A DNA stretch of 6,357 bases from Deltaproteobacteria bacterium (lineage in GTDB: Bacteria; Desulfobacterota; Desulfobacteria; Desulfobacterales; JAABPS01): assembly GCA_019309685.1 (NCBI GenBank), contig JAFDFT010000143.1, forward strand, positions 1-6,357. The letters are read 5' to 3'. Below are positions 1 to 4,883 of this stretch, piece after piece. The first letter of the stretch is position 1; each line of letters begins with the position of its first letter. The notes below the pieces were generated by a model, which was not told the DNA's origin, did no database searches, and saw nothing but the letters and a program-made list of their open reading frames with translations. Both the position numbers and the translations under genes were made by a program.

Positions 1-170
1 TCGTACTTATCACCATCAGGCAGAACCAGCAAAAGGTGTTTCCGAACAGTTACAGCCCTTTTGCATTTAGCACAATAAAGTTCTGTTGCCTCTAACTCTC
101 TGAACTTTTCATTGCCTAAAGGTCGTTCAGCCTGTATTCCGGCCCCTCTGATGAAATTTTTTAAAGCCAT
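1..170 (-). CDS. Small CxxC (zinc-ribbon-like) protein, 5' part only
   Basis: The N-terminal 56 residues are visible and the frame runs open off the left edge, so the 3' end is missing. It starts MALKNFIRGAGIQAERP and carries a CAKC knuckle (C33, C36) followed by a hydrophobic strand LLLVLPDGDKY. One CxxC followed by a beta strand is what the first half of a zinc ribbon looks like; a second CxxC would be expected outside the window. There is no signal peptide or membrane segment, so it is probably cytoplasmic. I recall similar short conserved proteins of unknown function in Desulfobacterales, but this is memory and not a search result. The ATG at 168-170 is the natural start because the conserved-looking sequence begins there, although no good Shine-Dalgarno precedes it. 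It is divergent from the tRNA gene. Function unknown. Confidence 0.65.
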   Translation of the reverse strand, partial: MALKNFIRGAGIQAERPLGNEKFRELEATELYCAKCKRAVTVRKHLLLVLPDGDKY

Positions 171-171
171 T

Positions 172-359
172 TTAAAATATAACCAATGATCTTACGTTTT
201 AAAAAAACCTGAAATCTATTCCGTAACATCAATACATCTATTAACGAGAACATATTGTTATTTTCTATCTTCTTTTTTGTCAACAAATTCCAATTATTAA
301 AACCGGATAAAAATCAAGACCCCCTTGGGATAATCCTTTTTGTTTATGTAAGATTAATA
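172..359. other. AT-rich spacer between the CxxC gene and the tRNA promoter
   Basis: No reading frame of protein-like composition is seen on either strand. It must hold the promoter of the leftward CxxC gene, but I cannot pick a convincing -35/-10 pair. No strong hairpin is present. Confidence 0.5.
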
Positions 360-387
360 TTGACACATATTTTATAGTTTGTTAGAG
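360..387 (+). promoter_or_regulatory. Probable sigma-70 promoter of tRNA-Ala
   Basis: A perfect TTGACA at 360-365 is followed after 16 bp by TTAGAG at 382-387, a weak -10 that keeps the key T, A and A positions. A GC-rich stretch (GCCC, 387-390) follows directly, resembling the discriminator of stringently controlled stable-RNA promoters. Transcription would begin about 8 nt before the mature tRNA end at 402. The -10 is the weak point. Confidence 0.45.
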
Positions 388-401
388 CCCTGATGAATTA
401 A

Positions 402-477
402 GGGGCTGTAGCTCAGATGGGAGAGCGCATGACTGGCAGTCATGAGGTCAGGGGTTCGATCCCCCTCAGCTCCACCA
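402..477 (+). tRNA. tRNA-Ala (anticodon GGC)
   Basis: A 76-nt tRNA folds completely. The acceptor is GGGGCTG (402-408) paired with CAGCTCC, including the G3:U70 wobble that is the identity element for alanyl-tRNA synthetase. The D stem is GCTC/GAGC, the anticodon stem CATGA/TCATG, the anticodon loop CTGGCAG with GGC at 435-437, and the T arm AGGGG-TTCGATC-CCCCT. A73 and a genomically encoded CCA (475-477) follow. It reads GCC and GCU codons. It stands alone, with a promoter immediately upstream and a strong terminator 36 nt downstream, so it appears to be a single-gene transcript. No intron or unusual loop is present. Confidence 0.98.
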
Positions 478-513
478 CAGTTTAAATTCTTTGCATTCTA
501 TCATAATTTTCTT

Positions 514-561
514 AAAAATAAAGCAATCAATAGTTAAAATATATTGATTGCTTTATTTTTT
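514..561. terminator. Perfect 19-bp terminator hairpin, probably bidirectional
   Basis: AAAAATAAAGCAATCAATA (514-532) is exactly complementary to 542-560 across a 9-nt loop. The stem ends in A5 on one side and T5-6 on the other, so a U-tract follows the hairpin in both directions. It lies 36 nt after the tRNA-Ala CCA end and about 150 nt after the stop of the convergent transglycosylase gene, so it can serve both. The stem is AT-rich, but its length compensates. Confidence 0.85.
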
Positions 562-712
562 AAATCACTGCAAAAAAATGAGGGATCAAAAAGCGGATTG
601 GAGGTTTTAAAAATTGCATAAACTATAACTTGCCATTCTACGCATGCACCAAAGAACATCGCTGTTCAGAATCCAATTATTTAGTTTTTTTAAATTAAAT
701 GGATTTTTGAGA

Positions 713-1381
713 TTATGTGCTGGACATCTGCTCTTTGTAAAACTCATAATACTCAAAAACCTTCTTTATATATTCATGAGTTGCCTTGTATGGCGGAACA
801 CCTTGATACTCTCTGACTCTACCACTTCCAGCGTTATAAGCGGCTAAAGCCAATTCCACATCATCATCAAATTGGTTAAGCAGCTGTTTGAAATATTTTA
901 CGCCAGCGTTAATGTTATCTTCAGGATGATAATAATCTTCCACACCCAGCATTTCCGCGGTTGCGGGCATAAGCTGCATCAAACCTCTTGCTCCCTTGTT
1001 GGAAATCGCCTTTGAGTTATATCCGGACTCAGCCATAATAATCGCTTTAACAAGTGCAGGCTCCACATTATGACGGTTTGCCGCTTGAAATATAATAGGG
1101 TCAAATAACCGATCTGAATGAAGCATAATTCGGCTGGACAGGCGATTTTCCTTTTCCCCGTGCTTTTTAATTAAAGCGACTTCGGCCTCCAAGGCTGCCT
1201 GTGATGGCGCCACAATCACCATCTCGCCCAATACTTCATCAGTCAGATTCTGAGTTTGAATCTGTACCTCTCTTGGAAGAGCAAAGAAAACCCCCATAAC
1301 AATTGTAACTATAAACAGCCACCCCGCCATACCCGCTAAAGAAGGCGTTATGGCATATTTTTTCTTCTTTATTTTTCTCAT
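713..1381 (-). CDS. Membrane-anchored lytic transglycosylase (SLT domain)
   Basis: This 222-aa protein is predicted to cleave the MurNAc-GlcNAc bond of peptidoglycan with formation of 1,6-anhydroMurNAc. A lysine-rich N-terminus (RKIKKKK) precedes one hydrophobic helix at about 16-35, with no lipobox, so it is anchored in the inner membrane with the rest in the periplasm. Residues 40-85 form a linker. The Slt/family-1 transglycosylase domain spans about 92-215. The catalytic Glu is E118 in MAESGYNSKA, followed by the family motifs GLMQLMP (133-139) and ALAAYNAGSGRV (179-189), and then PPYKATHEYIKKV (196-208). All expected motifs are intact. The length suits the small membrane-bound SltY/EmtA-like proteins. 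The start is supported by the adjacent basic/hydrophobic anchor; upstream AGAAAGAGA is a weak ribosome site. It is transcribed alone. Its upstream region carries a sigma-54 promoter, tandem sigma-70-like promoters and a palindrome, suggesting regulated expression. The exact cellular role (turnover, secretion or flagellar assembly) cannot be read from sequence. Confidence 0.93.
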   Translation of the reverse strand: MRKIKKKKYAITPSLAGMAGWLFIVTIVMGVFFALPREVQIQTQNLTDEVLGEMVIVAPSQAALEAEVALIKKHGEKENRLSSRIMLHSDRLFDPIIFQAANRHNVEPALVKAIIMAESGYNSKAISNKGARGLMQLMPATAEMLGVEDYYHPEDNINAGVKYFKQLLNQFDDDVELALAAYNAGSGRVREYQGVPPYKATHEYIKKVFEYYEFYKEQMSST

Positions 1382-1413
1382 TTTCTTATAATCTCTTTCT
1401 AAAATTTAATCAT

Positions 1414-1429
1414 TGCAACCTCTATGCCA
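1414..1429 (-). promoter_or_regulatory. Sigma-54 (RpoN) promoter of the transglycosylase gene
   Basis: On the minus strand the site reads TGGCATAGAGGTTGCA, which fits the sigma-54 consensus TGGCAY-R-N4-TTGCW at every constrained position, with the -24 GG and -12 GC exactly 12 bp apart. Predicted initiation is near 1403, leaving a leader of about 22 nt before the ATG at 1381. Sigma-54 promoters need an ATP-driven enhancer-binding protein; a suitable palindrome lies upstream at 1527-1542. Position, orientation and consensus all agree. Confidence 0.7.
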
Positions 1430-1459
1430 TGATTCGATTTGTAAGTTTTTATGCTCTTA

Positions 1460-1487
1460 ACTATAAAACACAATTTAGTTATGTCAA
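1460..1487 (-). promoter_or_regulatory. Sigma-70-like promoter P2 (proximal) of the transglycosylase gene
   Basis: On the minus strand, TTGACA (1482-1487) and TATAGT (1460-1465) are separated by 16 bp. It would give a leader of roughly 70 nt that runs through the sigma-54 site. The region is AT-rich, so chance matches are possible. Confidence 0.45.
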
Positions 1488-1516
1488 ATTTTAACATACC
1501 ACTAATTGTGTGTCAA
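1488..1516 (-). promoter_or_regulatory. Sigma-70-like promoter P1 (distal) of the transglycosylase gene
   Basis: On the minus strand, a perfect TTGACA (1511-1516) is followed after the optimal 17 bp by TAAAAT (1488-1493). Its -10 box directly abuts the -35 of P2 (1482-1487), so the two promoters would compete for polymerase. It is among the best sigma-70 matches in the window. Confidence 0.5.
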
Positions 1517-1526
1517 GCAATATTAC

Positions 1527-1542
1527 GCACAACATATTGTGC
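1527..1542. promoter_or_regulatory. Perfect palindromic operator / enhancer site
   Basis: GCACAACATATTGTGC is a perfect inverted repeat with 6-bp arms around CATA. TTAC (1523-1526) and GTAA (1547-1550) extend the symmetry imperfectly. It lies just upstream of P1 and about 110-130 bp upstream of the predicted sigma-54 start, the usual distance for an enhancer-binding protein. It resembles NtrC-type sites (GCAC...GTGC) but has N8 rather than N7 between the half-sites. TTGTG/CACAA half-sites also occur at 1468-1472 and 1506-1510. The binding protein is unknown. Confidence 0.5.
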
Positions 1543-1826
1543 TATAGTAAAATTACACTTAACCCCTAAAAAAGTAGGAGGACTAGTAACTATAGGAATA
1601 TGAATTGGAAAATACATTTTCGGGGATTACCATGACTAAAATCACAAAGCCTTATAATTGCATTTAGGGCTTATAGCATTGTTATTATGAGGTTTTATAT
1701 GAATTTCACTCTATAAAAGCGTTCACATTTACATCCAGCCTTTAGCTTTCTTGGTGGAGGCTTATTGATTTTTTTTAGATATGTTCTAGAAAAATAGGAG
1801 GTTATGGAGGTCTGTTACAATAGAAT
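1543..1826. other. Non-coding spacer with no clear gene
   Basis: Only very short frames are present on either strand. One is an 11-codon ATG frame near 1600, 13 nt after a TAGGAGG; it is too short to call. A weak terminator-like hairpin, AGCCTTT (1737-1743) with GGAGGCT (1756-1762), is followed by T8 at 1769-1776. The 6-nt gap before the T-run and the lack of a known upstream plus-strand transcript make it doubtful. Confidence 0.4.
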
Positions 1827-1830
1827 CTAA

Positions 1831-1881
1831 CCCGCCCGAAACAACACGCTTTCAGCTTGATGCACCGTTGCTTCGGACAGG
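1831..1881. other. Imperfect long stem-loop just downstream of the PGxW-protein gene
   Basis: CCCGCCCGAAACAAC (1831-1845) pairs with GTTGCTTCGGACAGG (1867-1881) in 12 of 15 positions, leaving a 21-nt loop. In the minus direction it begins 20 nt after the stop codon at 1902, which suits a 3' transcript structure. No U-tract follows, so it is not a classical intrinsic terminator. In the minus direction its far side ends in GTTAGAT, which recalls an integron attC core, but the matching core at the other end is absent. Confidence 0.4.
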
Positions 1882-1901
1882 TCTAAAACCAGACAGTTTA
1901 T

Positions 1902-2291
1902 TTACCGATGCCTGCTGGTTACCCAAATTTTCTCTTTTACCCACTGACCCGGCTCTTTTTTGACCTTCATCCACGTTCCTGGTACCCACCTTCCTCTTTT
2001 ATTGTAGTGACCGGGATTCCATACTTTCATATAGGTGGGAGGAACCCATACCTTCATGTATTCCCAGTGTCCACGCGGTCGCCGTGGTTGCGGTTTATAA
2101 TAAACAGGAGCGGGAACATGATGCGCGTAATAGTTGCTAAATAGCGCGTGTCCTAGAACTGCGGCACCAATACCCATGGCCACACCCTCCCAGCGATTTC
2201 TTTGCTTTGCCCCTGCCCAGGATGACGGAATAATGATGAAAAAGCTTACCAGACTAACCGTTAATATTATCCACAAATTTTTCTTGTTCAT
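1902..2291 (-). CDS. Small exported protein with PGxW aromatic repeats
   Basis: This 129-aa protein has a clear Sec signal peptide: K3-K4, a hydrophobic core at about 7-21 and SWA-GAK as the likely signal peptidase I cut after A26. No lipobox is present. The mature part starts with a short glycine-rich hydrophobic stretch, GVAMGIGAAVLGHALF (36-51), like a glycine-zipper segment. The C-terminal half is very basic and rich in Trp/Tyr, with repeats at 74-76 (GHW), 93-96 (PGHY), 104-107 (PGTW) and 114-117 (PGQW), plus two YMKVW copies (78-82, 87-91). Repeats of this YxxGxW type occur in small periplasmic proteins of unknown function; a role in the envelope is inference. The start is firm: AAGGAGGG lies 7 nt upstream. 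It has its own spacer on both sides and seems monocistronic. Confidence 0.85.
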   Translation of the reverse strand: MNKKNLWIILTVSLVSFFIIIPSSWAGAKQRNRWEGVAMGIGAAVLGHALFSNYYAHHVPAPVYYKPQPRRPRGHWEYMKVWVPPTYMKVWNPGHYNKRGRWVPGTWMKVKKEPGQWVKEKIWVTSRHR

Positions 2292-2298
2292 TTGAAAG

Positions 2299-2306
2299 CC
2301 CTCCTT
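2299..2306 (-). promoter_or_regulatory. Strong ribosome binding site of the PGxW-protein gene
   Basis: On the minus strand AAGGAGGG lies 7 nt before the ATG at 2291. It is the only near-perfect Shine-Dalgarno in front of a gene in this window and fixes the start. High translation is suggested. Confidence 0.75.
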
Positions 2307-2365
2307 TCGCGTTTTTTAATACCTGAGACGGATACCCCGAATATTTAGTCTACAAATAAAATTAG

Positions 2366-2885
2366 GAACATTTCTAAAAAAGCTGATGATCTTAAAAGGA
2401 TTCAAGGGGCCAAGGATTCCAAGGTTCGAGTGAAGTACTTAAGACTTATACTAAATTTAAAATATTGCAAAGAACTGCCGATTCAAAGAACCTTAATTGA
2501 AAAATATCGAATGATGAACACCTAATGTCGAATATCGAAGAAGTTCTTTAACTTATCAGACAATACAAAAGAAGATAAAAAATATGATCTTGAGGATCTG
2601 GTGAATGGACAAACCAGCTCATTGCGATATTTGTGACAACCATTAACACCACTGGCGAAAAACATTAAAAAACATTCGTGATTCGACATTCGCTGTTAAA
2701 ATAAATGCCTGTGAAGGTCGAAAGAATCTTTAAAGCTTTGATAAGATTATTAGAAAACAAACACTTGTCGAAGATCCCGGACTTTGAGCGGGGAACCCCC
2801 AGTGCACTCGGATCCTTTTTCCAAACCAACTGTGAGGTAAACCTGATTTAAATGGAGCTCTTTACAGATGCTATCTAAATACACC
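2366..2885 (+). repeat. Dispersed non-coding repeat, copy A (inverted relative to copy B)
   Basis: Read on the plus strand, this stretch aligns by eye with the reverse complement of 4138-4665 over nearly its whole length, with substitutions and indels. Shared blocks include CTGATGATCTTAAAAGGATT (from 2382), AAAAATATCGAATGATGAAC (from 2500), the AACAGCGAATGTCGAAT block (minus-strand sense, 2681-2697), CTTGTCGAAGATCCCGG (2764-2780), CCTTTTTCC (2814-2822) and CTTTACAGATG (2860-2870). Internal dyad symmetry exists: AGGATTC near 2397 opposes GGATCCT at 2810-2816, and GAATNTCGAA blocks at 2497-2540 oppose 2673-2697. The centre (2541-2672) is about 95 nt longer than in copy B and holds a possible gene relic. 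Boundaries are approximate and no target duplication was recognised. Confidence 0.7.
2527..2636 (+). pseudogene. Possible relic of a MazE/AbrB-type antitoxin C-terminus
   Basis: A frame open from 2526 to the TGA at 2634-2636 reads EDKKYDLEDLVNGQT in its middle. Many MazE-family antitoxins end with a similar KYxLEDLLxxITPEN segment that binds the toxin. No start codon, DNA-binding half or toxin gene is present, and the frame after NG departs from the family pattern. It lies in the part of copy A that is missing from copy B. This is a resemblance only; chance is quite possible. Confidence 0.18.
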
Positions 2886-2918
2886 TACTTGGGATTAAAT
2901 TATGGAGTATTTCGAGGA

Positions 2919-2948
2919 TTAATCCGCCAAAGTTCGGTGGCGGATTAA
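2919..2948. other. Perfect 11-bp stem-loop between copy A and the lipoprotein gene
   Basis: TTAATCCGCCA (2919-2929) pairs perfectly with TGGCGGATTAA (2938-2948) across an 8-nt loop. A smaller hairpin, TCCCG-ctcat-CGGGG, follows at 2978-2992, reached through GCGAAGATCCC, a submotif also present in both repeat copies. In the minus direction these lie 44 to 117 nt after the lipoprotein stop codon and could protect or end its transcript, although no U-tract follows. They may instead be another dispersed repeat family. Confidence 0.5.
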
Positions 2949-3035
2949 AATTTGAGCCTTTCGAAGCATAGCGAAGATCCCGCTCATCGGGGACAAAGAA
3001 ATCGGGCAAAATAGCAATTTATGGATGGGCACTAT

Positions 3036-4049
3036 TTAGGAAGGATTAAGCATACGATCCAGATAAAACCTTTTTTCAAGTGTTTCATCCGTGATCGGAA
3101 GTGAAAGGTATAGTTTAAAAAAGAGATTCTGATCTACAGGTCTATGAAAAAGCGTCTGTGTGTTTTCATAGTCCTGCAAAGCTATTTTTGTTTCCATGTT
3201 CATGGTTCCCGATGGTGTCACATCATATCCATGCAAAAACAGCAATTCCTGGACTTTTGATATTTTTTCACGTTCATCCATTTTATAATACGTCCATTTA
3301 ATCGCATCGAAAACAATTGGATCAGCTTCCGCTCCATCCAGCAACCTCCAGTAGGGAATGGCAAGATGCTTTCCGATAAGCTGGATCACACTGAGTTCAA
3401 CCAGCATTCGTGTCGCTCGATCCCCGCCGCCATTTGTTTTTTCTATGGCCCCTTCTTTTTGATATAGAGATCCAGAAAGCATAATACCGAGCGTGTTTCG
3501 TTTCTTACCTTTATTTACTTGGACATCGTTTTCTGTACGAACACGGGGGATACTGGCCAATGTATGAAAATCAATAAAATCAAAAGCAATCCTCGCGCTG
3601 CAGCCTTTCCCTCCCTTTTCTTTTTCTCCAGGATTGAAATTGATTATCTCTCCTTCTATGACGACATCAGGAAAAAGCCTCTTTTCAATGTCCGTTTCAT
3701 ATTTAACCATCTGAACATGAGCAAAAACAGGGTCATAAGGAATAAATTTTACTCTCCCGCCAATAGATGAAACAGCACTTTTTATCTTTTCTGTAAAACT
3801 TCGGGAAATTTCTCCTCCTTTTTTCCATTCAGGACCTGTCCGGTCAACCAGGGGTGCGCTTTGTATTTTTAATGAACTGCTTCCATAAATCTCAGTCATC
3901 AATCCCAGATCCGAAAGGGCATTGGACAGCATGGTTTCAATGGGCACAGGCTTTTCATTTATATCATTTACTTTGATTCCCTTAAAACATCCAGCATGGA
4001 TAACAAGAGATATAAGTAGGAGGGTTAAAAATCTTTTTTTTATATTCAT
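3036..4049 (-). CDS. Outer-membrane lipoprotein with CsgG-like and peptidoglycan-binding domains
   Basis: With the chosen start the protein has 337 residues. MNIKKRFLTLLLISLVIHAGC is a signal peptide ending in a lipobox-like site, with lipidated Cys21; His at -3 is unusual. Residues about 40-240 resemble the CsgG/FlgO-type fold: VDRTG (68-72), a basic stretch, the strand PDVVIEGEIINF (127-138), a second strand ARIAFDFIDFHT (152-163), and the diagnostic end RMLVELSVIQLIGKHLAIPYW (214-234). Residues about 262-315 look like a PG_binding_1 domain: ISKVQELLFLHGYDV...GTMNMETKIALQDYE. It would therefore sit in the outer membrane and hold peptidoglycan. CsgG itself is a secretion pore; whether this one forms a pore is unknown. 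An ATG 90 nt further upstream (4139) extends the frame, but it adds 30 residues before the signal peptide and reaches the edge of repeat copy B, so I reject it. The gene is monocistronic, between inverted repeats A and B. Confidence 0.75.
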   Translation of the reverse strand: MNIKKRFLTLLLISLVIHAGCFKGIKVNDINEKPVPIETMLSNALSDLGLMTEIYGSSSLKIQSAPLVDRTGPEWKKGGEISRSFTEKIKSAVSSIGGRVKFIPYDPVFAHVQMVKYETDIEKRLFPDVVIEGEIINFNPGEKEKGGKGCSARIAFDFIDFHTLASIPRVRTENDVQVNKGKKRNTLGIMLSGSLYQKEGAIEKTNGGGDRATRMLVELSVIQLIGKHLAIPYWRLLDGAEADPIVFDAIKWTYYKMDEREKISKVQELLFLHGYDVTPSGTMNMETKIALQDYENTQTLFHRPVDQNLFFKLYLSLPITDETLEKRFYLDRMLNPS

Positions 4050-4137
4050 GGGATATTTCTCATTTATTATGTTTTCTCGCCTAATCATAGAAAATTGTTT
4101 TGTGTTTCCTGCTGCATCTCTATCAAAACATATAAAC

Positions 4138-4665
4138 ATTGCAGTTTAAATCATATGTAAAGTCGTTGCAATTTACGGTTCTTCTCCCAGTTATTTGGGA
4201 AAAAGGGTCCAGGGATTCCATGATTCCCCTCGAAAGTCCTCGGGGTCTTCGACAAGGGTTCAAGTGTTTGCTTTCAAGTGATTTTATTAAAGCCTTAAGC
4301 ATCCTTTCAATCTCCCCGGTAGAACTTTAAAATCCTGACAAGCTCTTATTTGAACAGCGAATGTCGAATGCTGAATATCGAACACTGAATCACGAAGTTT
4401 TCTTTTTTATTTTTCCAGTTACGTTATGCATACTCTTCGATATTCGACTATTCGGCGTTCATTATTCGATATTTTTCAATCAAGGGTGTTATAATCAAAA
4501 AATATATTTCGAAACGCTTAATTATTTATAGGTTTTTAGCACTTCATTTATGTATCTTTTCGAAGATCCCGGGTTCCGTCTCGTTGTCCGGGAGAGGCTT
4601 TGAGCGGGGAATCCTCGACTCTTTGGACCCTATCAGAATCATCAACTCTTTTGGAGATGGTTACA
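4138..4665 (-). repeat. Dispersed non-coding repeat, copy B (inverted relative to copy A)
   Basis: Its reverse complement aligns with 2366-2885. It is more regular than copy A and shows nested dyad symmetry. Outer arms run from AGGGTCCA (4204-4211) with ATTCCCC to GGGGAATCC...TGGACCCT (ending 4631), each side also carrying a TCTTCGA-type block. Inner arms are GAATGTCGAAT...CACGAAG (4359-4397) and CTTCGATATTCGA...ATTCGATATTTTTC (4435-4478), with a 37-nt centre. Homology to copy A continues about 65 bp past the AGGGTCC arm towards the lipoprotein gene and about 35 bp past the other arm, so the arms are not the true ends. The copy ends close to the lipoprotein start and so probably holds its promoter. 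Confidence 0.7.
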
Positions 4666-4794
4666 ATCTATTTACTATCTATATCTTTATAAATCAAGAT
4701 CTGTTCTCATACGAAATTTTTGAAAACTTACTAATACGTCAGCGTTGATTGAATCGGTCATACCATAAATACAATAACATCAATCTGCTCACCA
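4666..4794. other. Short AT-rich spacer between copy B and the cyclase promoter
   Basis: No gene is called. On the minus strand a 24-codon ATG frame (4687-4761, beginning MTDSINADVL) has a protein-like composition. It has no ribosome binding site, and I recognise no family. Confidence 0.3.
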
Positions 4795-4822
4795 TTGACA
4801 TACGTGTGAAAATGGTGATATT
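4795..4822 (+). promoter_or_regulatory. Probable sigma-70 promoter of the adenylate cyclase gene
   Basis: A perfect TTGACA (4795-4800) is followed after 16 bp by GATATT (4817-4822), a 4-of-6 match to TATAAT. Transcription would start near 4829 and leave a leader of about 55 nt. No operator symmetry is obvious around it. Confidence 0.4.
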
Positions 4823-4883
4823 TCTTAATTCCAATTGAACTTAATAAGTGCGTGCCTTCTATTTCACGTGGAAAATATAAAAA

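Noticed and set aside
671..704. Hairpin-like ATCCAATTATTTA / TAAATTAAATGGAT after the transglycosylase stop
   Set aside because: It has several mismatches and no U-tract in the needed direction. The perfect hairpin at 514-561 is a better terminator for that gene.
1790..1970. Plus-strand open frame reading VTIESNPPETTRFQLDAPLL
   Set aside because: There is no ATG, and part of it lies opposite the PGxW gene. The rest is the stem-loop at 1831-1881, which explains the biased composition.
1908..2144. Plus-strand frame of 78 codons opposite the PGxW gene
   Set aside because: It is fully antisense to a gene with a signal peptide, repeats and strong ribosome site, and its translation has no family features.
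2497..2697. Repeated GAATNTCGAA units considered as a CRISPR array
   Set aside because: The units are degenerate, only 7-10 bases apart and arranged as inverted arms, with no constant spacer length and no cas genes.
4050..4139. Upstream ATG at 4139 extending the lipoprotein by 30 residues
   Set aside because: It would put a charged segment before a good signal peptide and lipobox, and it abuts the end of repeat copy B. The internal ATG at 4049 fits a lipoprotein.
3519..4330. Several plus-strand frames of 60-80 codons opposite or just beyond the lipoprotein gene
   Set aside because: They are shadows of the lipoprotein gene or run through repeat copy B. None has a ribosome site or a recognisable domain.
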